A stretch of 26,048 nt of DNA from an uncultured Alphaproteobacteria bacterium (GCA_937868035.1 CALMLK010000234.1:1-26048); one strand, 5' to 3'; counted from the stretch's first letter, positions 15,447-21,619 are shown. Translations and numbers: made by a program. The notes: generated by a model from the sequence alone, not told the origin.

Positions 15447-17522
15447 ATGCCCTCACGTGATGATGCACAGCGTTTGGAAGACGCATCGGCCTCAGCCCGA
15501 ATTGTCAGTTACTATTGCGAGTCCGCGTCAGGGCACACACTCCGTTCCCCCAACTGCACGGCCCTGCTCGGACTGCCCACCCATGGCCCCACCGAAGCGT
15601 GGTCGGCCTTGATCGATCCGGAGGACTTGCCGTATTTCGAAAATGCGCTTCATTCCACCACGCCGGCCAATCCGGACTTCGAGGTGGAATACCGCATCGC
15701 CCATGCCGCCACGCGGCGGCGGATGTGGGTGCTGGATCGTGGAACATGCGAATTCGGCCCGGACGGCCACAAACTGTCCGTGCGCGGAGCAATCGTTGAC
15801 ATCAGCGACCGGATCGGGGCCGAGATGGCCATGCGCCAGTCCGCCCAGATGAGCGCTGTGGCCTTCGAGGCTGCCCGCATGGCCACCTGGCACCTCGACA
15901 TGGCCACCAATGTGTTCACCTGTACCGACGAACTCCTGCGCCTGCTGGGCACGGACAAGGGCCAGTTTGGCGGCACGCCCCAGGCGCTCGAGAAATTCAT
16001 CCACCCCGCCGACACGGAGACCTGGCGGAGCTTCTACCGCATGGCCTTTGCCATATCGGGCCGCCATGAAGTGGAGTTCCGCGTGCTGCGCCCCAATGGC
16101 GCCGTGCGATGGATCCTCACCCGTGGCGAAATCAGCCGCCGGAGCGACGGCACCGTGCGTGAAGCCTTTGGCATCATGATGGACATCACCGAGCGCAAGT
16201 CCAGCGAGGAAGCCGCCGCGCGCCTCGCGGCCATCGTCACCCATTCGGAAGAAGCAATCCTGAGCAAGACGTTGTCAGGCATCGTGACAAGCTGGAACCG
16301 CGGTGCCGAAACCTTGTTCGGATACACGGCCGCCGAAATGATCGGCGAACCCGTGATGAAAATCGTGCCCGTCGAGAATGCCGGCGAGGAAGCGCGCATT
16401 CTCTCCACCATCAGCAGGGGCGAAACGATTGCGCCTTATGAATCCGTCCGGCTTCGCAAGGATGGTACGCGCGTGCATGTCTCGGTTGCGGTGTCTCCCA
16501 TTCGCAACGCCGCAGGCCAGGCCGTGGGTTGTTCCACCATCGCACGCGATATCACCGAGCGCCGGCGGTATACGGAGATCGTGCGGCAGAACGAAGCCCG
16601 TCTCCGTCTCGCCCTGCGCAGCGCCCGCGCCGGTGCCTGGGACATCGATCTCGTCCGCGACCACCTCCATTGGACACCGGAAATGTTCGTGATCTACGGC
16701 CATGATCCGGCGCGGGGCGTGCCTTCCCGCGAAGCCCGCGACTCGCAGATTGACCCGGCACACCGCTCGCGGGTGAAGCGTCAGTTCGACCAGGCCCTTG
16801 AAGCAGGTGGCTCCTTCGCACTGGAGTTCCCCATCACACGGCCGGACGGTTCACTGATCTGGACGTCCGTTGTTGGTGACGTGGTGAAGGACGAGAATGG
16901 ATTGGCGATCGGCGCACGGGGTATCGACCAGGACATCACGGAGCGCAAGAATTGGGAGAAGCGGCAGGCGATGCTCCTGAAGGAACTATCCCACCGGGTG
17001 AAGAACACCCTTGCCGTCATCCAGTCGATGACGCGGCAGACGCTGCGCTCCAACAGCGATCCGGAGAAATTCGTCACGGCCTTCGAAGGCCGCATCCGCA
17101 GCCTTGCCGCCTCCCACAGTCTCCTCACTGATGTTGACTGGAAGGGCGCGGGGCTGGTGGACATTCTGCGCAGCCAGCTGGAAGGCATGGTGGACAGCAT
17201 GGATGAGAGTTTCACCCTGCGTGGCCCCGACGTCACCGTGCCGGCGGGTGCAGCTACGCAGTTGGGCCTCGTGCTGCATGAGCTGGGCACCAATGCGAGC
17301 AAGTATGGTGCGCTGTCACGGCCCGGCGGCCACATCGACATCGTCTGGACGCTCTACGGCAACAAGCTGCGCCTCTCCTGGCGCGAACGGGGCGGCCCGC
17401 GCGTGACGGGAACGTCACGAGAGGAAGGATTTGGCACTTCACTTCTGCTTTCCAGTGCGGACAAGGTCACACGCCGCTTCCTCCGCAACGGATTTTCCTG
17501 CCGTCTCGAATTCATGCTGTGA
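15447..17522 (+). CDS. Soluble multi-PAS HWE-family sensor histidine kinase
   Basis: 691 residues with no membrane segment. Four PAS/PAC units can be followed by their endings: GAIVDISDR (~115), GIMMDITERK (~250), STIARDITERR (~370) and GIDQDITERK (~495). The HWE kinase domain follows: phospho-acceptor His516 in ELSHRVKN, an N-box HELGTNASKYG (His611, Asn616) and the diagnostic WRE at 645-647 (LSWRERGG). HWE/HisKA_2 kinases are the usual activators of PhyR, whose gene lies 2.8 kb away, so a role in this stress pathway is a fair inference. The start has only a weak GGAAG site. No good EcfG promoter is present upstream. A terminator begins one base after the stop. Confidence 0.92.
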   Translation: MPSRDDAQRLEDASASARIVSYYCESASGHTLRSPNCTALLGLPTHGPTEAWSALIDPEDLPYFENALHSTTPANPDFEVEYRIAHAATRRRMWVLDRGTCEFGPDGHKLSVRGAIVDISDRIGAEMAMRQSAQMSAVAFEAARMATWHLDMATNVFTCTDELLRLLGTDKGQFGGTPQALEKFIHPADTETWRSFYRMAFAISGRHEVEFRVLRPNGAVRWILTRGEISRRSDGTVREAFGIMMDITERKSSEEAAARLAAIVTHSEEAILSKTLSGIVTSWNRGAETLFGYTAAEMIGEPVMKIVPVENAGEEARILSTISRGETIAPYESVRLRKDGTRVHVSVAVSPIRNAAGQAVGCSTIARDITERRRYTEIVRQNEARLRLALRSARAGAWDIDLVRDHLHWTPEMFVIYGHDPARGVPSREARDSQIDPAHRSRVKRQFDQALEAGGSFALEFPITRPDGSLIWTSVVGDVVKDENGLAIGARGIDQDITERKNWEKRQAMLLKELSHRVKNTLAVIQSMTRQTLRSNSDPEKFVTAFEGRIRSLAASHSLLTDVDWKGAGLVDILRSQLEGMVDSMDESFTLRGPDVTVPAGAATQLGLVLHELGTNASKYGALSRPGGHIDIVWTLYGNKLRLSWRERGGPRVTGTSREEGFGTSLLLSSADKVTRRFLRNGFSCRLEFML

Positions 17523-17523
17523 T

Positions 17524-17562
17524 CCGGCTGGCGGGAACATCACCCGCACGCCGGCGTTTTTT
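17524..17562 (+). terminator. Intrinsic terminator of the HWE kinase gene, overlapping the next promoter
   Basis: A 12-position stem (17524-17535 with 17543-17554, ten pairs and two central mismatches) with a seven-base loop, followed by CG and six T. The same DNA carries the EcfG promoter of the next gene: its -35 spans the stem/loop edge and its -10 runs into the T-run. Confidence 0.7.
17534..17558 (+). promoter_or_regulatory. EcfG-type promoter of the cytoplasmic PRC-barrel gene
   Basis: GGAAC (17534-17538), 16 bases, CGTT (17555-17558), an exact match 46 bases upstream of the start at 17605. Confidence 0.87.
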
Positions 17563-17604
17563 CTCCATGGGCGCAATCCCGCGCCGCGAGAGGAGAAGAC
17601 CGAC

Positions 17605-17970
17605 ATGGCAACCGCACGACCCAATCATGCCCTTGTCTCCAGCGAAGACGTGGAAGGCACAACCGTATACGACAAGGCCGGCGAGAAGATCGGTGAAGTC
17701 GAACGGCTCATCATCGACAAGATCTCCGGCCGCGTTCACTACGCCGTCGTCAGCTTCGGCGGCTTCCTGGGGCTTGGCCACAGCCACTATCCCTTGCCAT
17801 GGGATGCGCTGTCCTACGACACGTCCCTTGAAGGCTTCCGCACCAACGTCAGTGAGCAGCAGGTGCGCGACGCGCCGGAATTCAGCGACGATTCATGGAA
17901 AGACCGCAATTGGGAGCGGAACATCCACACCCACTACCAGGTGGAACCCTACTGGGGCGCAGACATCTGA
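17605..17970 (+). CDS. Cytoplasmic PRC-barrel domain stress protein
   Basis: 121 residues from the ATG at 17605, with AGAGGAG upstream. The PRC-barrel covers ~10-85 (SSEDVEGTTVYDKAGEKIGEVERLIID, YAVVSFGGFLGLGHSHYPLPWDAL). The GGFLG(I/L)G turn is shared with the exported PRC-barrel protein at 14231. The acidic tail is Trp/Tyr-rich (SWKDRNWERN, YQVEPYWGADI). It has no signal peptide. Proteins of this form are common and often duplicated in Hyphomicrobiales general-stress regulons, but the biochemical role is unknown. It has its own EcfG promoter and terminator. Confidence 0.9.
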   Translation: MATARPNHALVSSEDVEGTTVYDKAGEKIGEVERLIIDKISGRVHYAVVSFGGFLGLGHSHYPLPWDALSYDTSLEGFRTNVSEQQVRDAPEFSDDSWKDRNWERNIHTHYQVEPYWGADI

Positions 17971-17998
17971 TCTGATCTTCCGCCACGCGCACAAACGA

Positions 17999-18035
17999 AA
18001 GAGGAGAAGCCCAATGCTTCTCCTCTTATTTGTTT
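17999..18035. terminator. Bidirectional intrinsic terminator between convergent genes
   Basis: A perfect 12-pair stem (17999-18010 with 18016-18027) with a five-base loop. ATTTGTTT follows on the plus strand and TTCGTTTG on the minus strand, so it can end both the PRC-barrel gene and the YciE-like gene. Confidence 0.9.
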
Positions 18036-18048
18036 CGTGGCTTAGAGA

Positions 18049-18540
18049 TCAGGCGGCGGCGCGCTGGTTCACCGCGTCTTCGGCAATGTCAGAAAGCTTC
18101 TGGTCAGCCGACTCTTCTTCATCGAGCGTTTCCTGCATGATGTCGGCCGCCTCGTTCCAGCCCAGCTCCTTGGCCCAGGCGATCAGGGCGCCGTAGCGGG
18201 CCATCTCGTAGTGCTCCACGGTCTGCGCCGATGAAATGATCGCGGCATCCATGGCGCGGTCATCCTTGATGTCTTCGAGGACTCCATTGGCTTCTTCCAG
18301 CAGACCCTCCAGCGCTTCGCACTTCTTGGCCTGCGGCTTGATTTCACAGGCCTCGAAGACCTGCTCGAGGCGGGCGACGTGAGTTTCCGTTTCGGCGGCG
18401 TGGCTGTTGATGGCGTCCTTGAGCTCCTGGTCCACGGCCTTCTTCTCCATGGACGGCAGCGTCTTCACCAGTTTCTTCTCGACATAGTACATGTCCTTGA
18501 GCGTTTCGGTGAACAGGTCTTCAAGCGTCTTGATGGGCAT
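18049..18540 (-). CDS. YciE/YciF-like ferritin-fold protein (DUF892)
   Basis: 163 residues from the ATG at 18540, with AGGAG upstream. The all-helical sequence fits the DUF892 four-helix bundle: TLEDLFTETLKDMYYVEKKLVKTLPSM, then SHAAETETHVARLEQVFE with the Glu/His pattern of a ferritin-like di-metal site, and a second half EHYEMARYGALIAWAKELG. Members are induced by osmotic or general stress; a metal-binding role is inferred from fold. It lies 81 bases after the DUF3008 gene on the same strand and has no EcfG motif of its own, so the two are probably one transcript. A small stem spans the stop of the DUF3008 gene (18615-18632). Confidence 0.92.
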   Translation of the reverse strand: MPIKTLEDLFTETLKDMYYVEKKLVKTLPSMEKKAVDQELKDAINSHAAETETHVARLEQVFEACEIKPQAKKCEALEGLLEEANGVLEDIKDDRAMDAAIISSAQTVEHYEMARYGALIAWAKELGWNEAADIMQETLDEEESADQKLSDIAEDAVNQRAAA

Positions 18541-18621
18541 TTTACTTCTCCTGGTGGGTTTTCAGTTGTGATGGACGGCAGGGTGGCGTGACCGCCGTGT
18601 ACGACCGGCAGGCTGCAAGGG

Positions 18622-18813
18622 TCAGTCCTTGCGATCGGCGTGTTCGGGCAGTTTCGACCGTTTCGTCTCGGCGAATTCCTCAAGTTCCTGGATCGACATG
18701 GAATCATACATTCCGCGCGAGGCACCCTTGAGTTCGCTCACCGGGGCCTCGCCCCGCTTTGCGGCGAGTGCGGCTCCGGCTGCCTTTTGCTGGGCCTTGG
18801 ATTTCGCTGGCAT
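18622..18813 (-). CDS. DUF3008 family small stress protein
   Basis: 63 residues from the ATG at 18813, which has AAGGAG nine bases upstream; the longer frame to 18864 runs into the promoter and is rejected. The protein is highly charged: a Lys/Ala-rich start (MPAKSKAQQKAAGAALAAKRG), then SELKGASRGMYDSMS and ELEEFAETKRSKLPEH, the pattern of DUF3008. Function is unknown. It has a divergent EcfG promoter (18875-18850) and probably leads a two-gene unit with the YciE-like protein. Confidence 0.85.
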   Translation of the reverse strand: MPAKSKAQQKAAGAALAAKRGEAPVSELKGASRGMYDSMSIQELEEFAETKRSKLPEHADRKD

Positions 18814-18849
18814 GACACGGTCTCCTTTCAGCTTGCAGGTCTGAGGAGA

Positions 18850-18875
18850 AACGCCGCAATTCACCGTTCCGTTCC
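18850..18875 (-). promoter_or_regulatory. EcfG-type promoter (17-base spacer) of the DUF3008-YciE unit
   Basis: On the minus strand GGAAC (18875-18871), 17 bases, CGTT (18853-18850). A second GGAAC is directly adjacent (18870-18866) but its spacing (12) is too short. Confidence 0.78.
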
Positions 18876-18885
18876 TCTCAAAACA

Positions 18886-18910
18886 GGAACCAAGTCTGCG
18901 GGCTGACGTT
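18886..18910 (+). promoter_or_regulatory. EcfG-type promoter of the 25-residue membrane peptide gene
   Basis: GGAAC (18886-18890), 16 bases, CGTT (18907-18910). It faces away from the DUF3008 promoter with only ten bases between the two -35 elements. Confidence 0.85.
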
Positions 18911-18941
18911 TTTGGCTGCGTAACAGCAAAAGGAGAAGCCC

Positions 18942-19019
18942 ATGCGCGGCGTTGTCTTGTGGTTCCTGGGAGTGCCGATTTCCGTGATCATCCTGCTCTA
19001 TCTGTTTCACGTGATCTGA
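18942..19019 (+). CDS. 25-residue single-span membrane microprotein
   Basis: ATG at 18942, TGA at 19017-19019, with AGGAG seven bases upstream. The peptide begins MRGVVLWFLGVP and continues as one hydrophobic helix ending LYLFHVI. A positively charged residue precedes the helix, so the N-terminus should face the cytoplasm. Its own exact EcfG promoter and a hairpin directly behind it argue that it is a real gene. Tiny proteins beginning MRG..LW..GVPI are, from memory, recurrent in alphaproteobacteria. Function is unknown. Confidence 0.75.
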   Translation: MRGVVLWFLGVPISVIILLYLFHVI

Positions 19020-19025
19020 AAACGA

Positions 19026-19057
19026 ATGGGGCGGCTTGCTTTCGCAGGCCGCCCCAT
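19026..19057. terminator. Hairpin terminator between convergent microprotein genes
   Basis: A ten-pair GC-rich stem (19026-19035 with 19048-19057), with a possible inner TGC/GCA extension. The minus-strand side is followed by TCGTTTTC, so it best serves the DUF3309 gene, and the plus strand gene ends seven bases before it. Confidence 0.7.
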
Positions 19058-19074
19058 CTGAAAACCGGACCGGA

Positions 19075-19233
19075 CTAGATGCGGCCGGTCAGCGCCAGGA
19101 TCACCACAATCAAAAGCAACAAACCAAGTCCGCCCGACGGGCCGTACCCCCAACCGCGGCTGTAGCCCCAGCTGGGCAATGCACCAATCACGACGAGGAT
19201 CAGGAGGATAATCAGAATTGTACCCAAGGTCAT
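19075..19233 (-). CDS. DUF3309 family small membrane protein
   Basis: 52 residues: ATG at 19233, TAG at 19077-19075, with a GGGAGAAG ribosome site. Two hydrophobic helices (TLGTILIILLILVVIGALP and GLGLLLLIVVILALTGR) flank a Trp/Tyr/Gly-rich turn (SWGYSRGWGYGPSGG), the DUF3309 pattern. Function is unknown. It lies downstream of ecfG but has its own exact EcfG promoter starting eight bases after the ecfG stop. Confidence 0.88.
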   Translation of the reverse strand: MTLGTILIILLILVVIGALPSWGYSRGWGYGPSGGLGLLLLIVVILALTGRI

Positions 19234-19263
19234 TGTCAGCTTCTCCCTGTTGACTGAATGCCT

Positions 19264-19288
19264 AACGACATCCGCCGAAAAAAGTTCC
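19264..19288 (-). promoter_or_regulatory. EcfG-type promoter of the DUF3309 gene
   Basis: Minus strand GGAAC (19288-19284), 16 bases, CGTT (19267-19264), an exact match lying between ecfG and the DUF3309 gene. Confidence 0.87.
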
Positions 19289-19295
19289 CGTGCGA

Positions 19296-19877
19296 CTACG
19301 TGTCGGACGTGTCGCTGTCGCCGCTCTTTCCCGACTGCGACATGTCGATGTCGAGGAGAGCTGCAAGGCGAACGCGGGCACGGTTGACGCGGCTCTTGAC
19401 AGTGCCGACCGCGACCTGCGTGATCTCGGCCACTTCCTGGTAGGAGAAGCCTGAGGCACCGACGAGGATGATGGCCTCGCGCTGGTCATCCGGAAGTTGC
19501 TGCATGGCGACGCGCAAGTCCGCCACATCGAGGTGGGACTCCTGGTTTGCCGGGGATGCCAGCTGATTGACCAGCTCACCATCCACGTCCTCAACTTCGC
19601 GCTTCCGCTTTTTTTTGCGAAGCTGGCTGAAGTATTCGTTACGCAGGATTGTGAAAAGCCAAGCCTTCATATTGGTGCCGGGCTGGAAATCGTTCTGGTG
19701 ATTCCACGCCTTCATCAGCGTTTCCTGGACGAGGTCGTCGGCGTAATCCGATTTCGCCGATAGAGACAGGGCAAAGGCCCGCAGACGCGGAACCACAGAG
19801 AGCATCTGCTTCTGGAATTCGTTCTGCACCTCATCAGTGGCAGGCGGGTTTGCGGTCTTCAAAACCGGAACTGTCAA
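19296..19877 (-). CDS. ecfG: General stress response sigma factor EcfG (ECF family)
   Basis: 193 residues. Region sigma-2 covers ~28-95 (YADDLVQETLMKAWNH, MKAWLFTILRNEYFSQLRKKKRK) and sigma-4 covers ~117-172 (LPDDQREAIILVGASGFSYQEVAEI, VGTVKSRVNRARVRL). A Ser/Asp-rich tail follows. EcfG directs RNA polymerase to GGAAC-N16/17-CGTT promoters, of which this window holds eight exact copies. The start is a TTG at 19877, chosen because GGAGG lies seven bases upstream and no ATG occurs before residue 25, where sigma-2 begins. nepR lies just upstream with a two-base gap, the usual anti-sigma/sigma arrangement. Confidence 0.95.
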   Translation of the reverse strand: MTVPVLKTANPPATDEVQNEFQKQMLSVVPRLRAFALSLSAKSDYADDLVQETLMKAWNHQNDFQPGTNMKAWLFTILRNEYFSQLRKKKRKREVEDVDGELVNQLASPANQESHLDVADLRVAMQQLPDDQREAIILVGASGFSYQEVAEITQVAVGTVKSRVNRARVRLAALLDIDMSQSGKSGDSDTSDT

Positions 19878-19879
19878 TG

Positions 19880-20092
19880 TCAGTCCTCCGTTCCCGGTGG
19901 GCGCTTCTTGTCAAGCTGCTTCAACAGGTCGATGAACCTGTCCGGAACGGGTTGATTGGCGACATCCTCGTAATAGTCCTTCAAACGCCGTCCGATCAGA
20001 TTGAAAATCTTGGAATTGGGAGGAGATTGGGTTGCCGGTTTCAATTGCGGTTTTTTCCTGTTTTTAGGATCGTCGTCCTCGCGAGTCGTCAT
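19880..20092 (-). CDS. nepR: Anti-sigma factor NepR
   Basis: 70 residues from the ATG at 20092; the longer open frame to 20164 is not family-like. A charged, disordered start (MTTREDDDPKNRKK) precedes the conserved core IGRRLKDYYEDVANQPVPDRFIDLLKQLD, the two-helix NepR signature that binds EcfG and, competitively, the sigma-like domain of PhyR~P. It is the first gene of the nepR-ecfG unit, divergent from phyR. A GGGG stretch about six bases before the ATG may serve as ribosome site. Confidence 0.95.
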   Translation of the reverse strand: MTTREDDDPKNRKKPQLKPATQSPPNSKIFNLIGRRLKDYYEDVANQPVPDRFIDLLKQLDKKRPPGTED

Positions 20093-20177
20093 GGAAAACC
20101 CCAGCTTCGTCCGGCTCACAGCCGACGTTTTTTCTTGGAACCGTACCGCATTTAAGCCGATCACAGCGTTTCATAAG

Positions 20178-20203
20178 AATGCCCGGGGGTGCCCCGGGGT
20201 TCC
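20178..20203 (-). promoter_or_regulatory. Candidate weak EcfG-type promoter of nepR-ecfG
   Basis: Minus strand GGAAC (20203-20199), 17 bases, CATT (20181-20178): one mismatch from consensus. It lies 85 bases upstream of the nepR start. The spacer is the 17-base inverted repeat region. Confidence 0.45.
20182..20198. repeat. GC-rich inverted repeat between nepR and phyR
   Basis: CCCGGGG (20182-20188), three bases, CCCCGGG (20192-20198): a perfect seven-base inverted repeat. It fills exactly the spacer of the candidate nepR promoter. An A-run lies at about 20211-20218 on the plus strand. Confidence 0.7.
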
Positions 20204-20229
20204 ACGGTCAAAAAAAATTCTGTCAGACC

Positions 20230-20254
20230 GGAACCCGAACGCAGGAGTTGCGTT
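20230..20254 (+). promoter_or_regulatory. EcfG-type promoter of phyR
   Basis: GGAAC (20230-20234), 16 bases, CGTT (20251-20254), an exact match 41 bases before the phyR start, implying positive feedback. Confidence 0.88.
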
Positions 20255-20295
20255 TTAGACCCACGCCATGTGTCATGGCTGCAGAGGGAGGTCGC

Positions 20296-21096
20296 ATGGG
20301 TCTGTCTACACAGGTGGCAATGTATTTGCCGCAACTTCGCAGGTTTTCCAGAGCCTTAACGGGCAGCCAGCAATCCGGGGATGCCTACGTCGCAGCCGTC
20401 TTGGAGGCGCTGATAGCCGAGCCCACAGCCTTGAATCCGGAGTCCAACATTCGCGTGGAACTCTACCGGATCTTCTGCAAGTGGTGGGAATCGATTTCCC
20501 TCAACCTTCAGTCGGCCCCTGCGGGTTCGGAACCGAGCTGGATCGCCGCGGCGCAAAAGCGCCTCTCCGGCATGCCGCCCCTGGCGCGCGAGGCCTTCCT
20601 GTTGATGACCGTTGAAGGCTTCTCGGTCGACGAGATATCCACAGTGCTCGGCCGCACTGTTCCCGATGTGCAGACACTCATCGAGGAAGCATCGAGCGCC
20701 ATCGTCGAACAGGTCGCCACCAATGTCATGATCATCGAAGACGAACCGATCATTGCCATGGACCTCCGTGAAATCCTGGAGAGTCTGGGCCACGCCGTGA
20801 CAGGTGTGGCACGCACGCGCCGTCAGGCCGTGGAGCTTGCTGCACAGAAGAAGCCCGGCCTCATCCTTGCCGACATCCAGTTGGCGGATGGAAGCTCCGG
20901 CATCGATGCTGCGAACCAGATCCTGGCGGACTTCGAAGTGCCGATCATCTTCATCACGGCGTTCCCCGAACGCCTGCTGACAGGCGAGCGGCCCGAGCCC
21001 GCGTTCCTCATCACCAAACCATTCACGCCAGACATGGTGAAGGCTGTGGTGAGCCAGGCCCTGTTCTTTGAAACCAAGGCGCGCGCGGCGGCCTGA
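20296..21096 (+). CDS. phyR: PhyR anti-anti-sigma response regulator
   Basis: 266 residues from the ATG at 20296, preceded by GGGAGG; an ATG at 20275 is less well placed. Residues ~1-130 form the sigma-like domain: sigma-2-like (QVAMYLPQLRRFSRALTGS) and sigma-4-like (LPPLAREAFLLMTVEGFSVDEISTVLGRTV-type). The receiver covers ~140-260 with acidic pocket MIIEDEP, phospho-acceptor Asp193 in LADIQLADGSSG, ITAFPE and the TKPF lysine motif. When phosphorylated, PhyR exposes its sigma-like domain to NepR and frees EcfG. It is divergent from nepR-ecfG, the classic layout in this class. A GC-rich stem surrounds the stop codon (about 21088-21103) without a T-run. Confidence 0.96.
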   Translation: MGLSTQVAMYLPQLRRFSRALTGSQQSGDAYVAAVLEALIAEPTALNPESNIRVELYRIFCKWWESISLNLQSAPAGSEPSWIAAAQKRLSGMPPLAREAFLLMTVEGFSVDEISTVLGRTVPDVQTLIEEASSAIVEQVATNVMIIEDEPIIAMDLREILESLGHAVTGVARTRRQAVELAAQKKPGLILADIQLADGSSGIDAANQILADFEVPIIFITAFPERLLTGERPEPAFLITKPFTPDMVKAVVSQALFFETKARAAA

Positions 21097-21109
21097 GCCG
21101 CCCCGCCGG

Positions 21110-21134
21110 GGAACTTTTCTGCACCCTCCGCGTT
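21110..21134 (+). promoter_or_regulatory. EcfG-type promoter of the small hydrophobic protein / CsbD unit
   Basis: GGAAC (21110-21114), 16 bases, CGTT (21131-21134), an exact match 19 bases before the ATG at 21154 and only 13 bases after the phyR stop. Confidence 0.86.
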
Positions 21135-21153
21135 TAATTGGCAGGAGGATGAG

Positions 21154-21315
21154 ATGGTCAGATTTTGCACATTGTCCGCGGTGGCTGCGACAACCCTGTT
21201 GCTGGCAGCCACTGGCCTTGCGGGCGCTTTTGCCAGCGTTGCAATGCTCGCAGGCGCAGTCACGCTCTTCGGCGTGGCCGTGGCGCTCTGCAATTCAGGT
21301 CTCAGCGAAAGCTGA
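21154..21315 (+). CDS. 53-residue hydrophobic (membrane or exported) protein
   Basis: ATG at 21154 with AGGAGG five bases upstream; TGA at 21313-21315. It begins MVRFCTLSAVAATTLLLAATG and is rich in Ala, Leu, Val and Gly almost to its end (NSGLSES). It could be one long or two short membrane helices, or a signal peptide with a very short product. No family recognised. The close EcfG promoter and ribosome site support it as a gene. It is followed after 52 bases by the csbD-like gene, probably on the same transcript. Confidence 0.65.
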   Translation: MVRFCTLSAVAATTLLLAATGLAGAFASVAMLAGAVTLFGVAVALCNSGLSES

Positions 21316-21367
21316 CAGGCAAGACACACATCTCATCCGTTTCACATCAACAGGAAGGATCAGTGCC

Positions 21368-21565
21368 ATGAACTGGGATCGCATTGAAGGCAATTGGAAG
21401 GAATTCAAGGGCAAGGTCAAGCAGCAGTGGGGCAAGCTCACTGATGACGACCTGACCACGATCGACGGCAATCGCGATGAGCTCGAAGGGCTCCTCCAGC
21501 AGCACTACGGCTATGCACGCGACAAGGTGCAAAGCGACGTGGACAACTGGCTGACCCGCATGTGA
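21368..21565 (+). CDS. CsbD family stress protein
   Basis: 65 residues from the ATG at 21368 with AGGAAGG upstream. The sequence is typical of CsbD: MNWDRIEGNWKEFKGKVKQQWGKLTDDD, then DGNRDELEGLLQQHYGYARDKV and a final DVDNWLTRM. It is small, charged and helical, without signal peptide. The family is a common member of general stress regulons (first described as a sigma-B-dependent protein in Bacillus); molecular function is unknown. No separate EcfG motif lies in front of it. A strong terminator follows. Confidence 0.95.
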   Translation: MNWDRIEGNWKEFKGKVKQQWGKLTDDDLTTIDGNRDELEGLLQQHYGYARDKVQSDVDNWLTRM

Positions 21566-21590
21566 ACGATGTTTCCTCCCCCACCTGAAC

Positions 21591-21619
21591 GGCGGAACCG
21601 CAAGGTTCCGCCTTTTTTT
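21591..21619 (+). terminator. Intrinsic terminator after the CsbD gene
   Basis: A perfect nine-pair stem (GGCGGAACC with GGTTCCGCC), GCAA loop, then seven T. It closes the stress island and separates it from the convergent glucan synthase gene. Confidence 0.95.

Noticed and set aside
20179..20295. N-terminal extension of PhyR
   Set aside because: It would include the phyR promoter itself; the family N-terminus and GGGAGG site support the ATG at 20296.
21088..21103. GC-rich stem over the phyR stop codon as a terminator
   Set aside because: Only six pairs and no T-run directly behind it; read-through into the next unit is likely.
21068..21565. Longer 165-codon version of the CsbD protein
   Set aside because: The extra N-terminus overlaps phyR and the 53-residue gene in another frame. 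The CsbD family start MNWDRIEGNWKEFKGK with its own ribosome site is at 21368.
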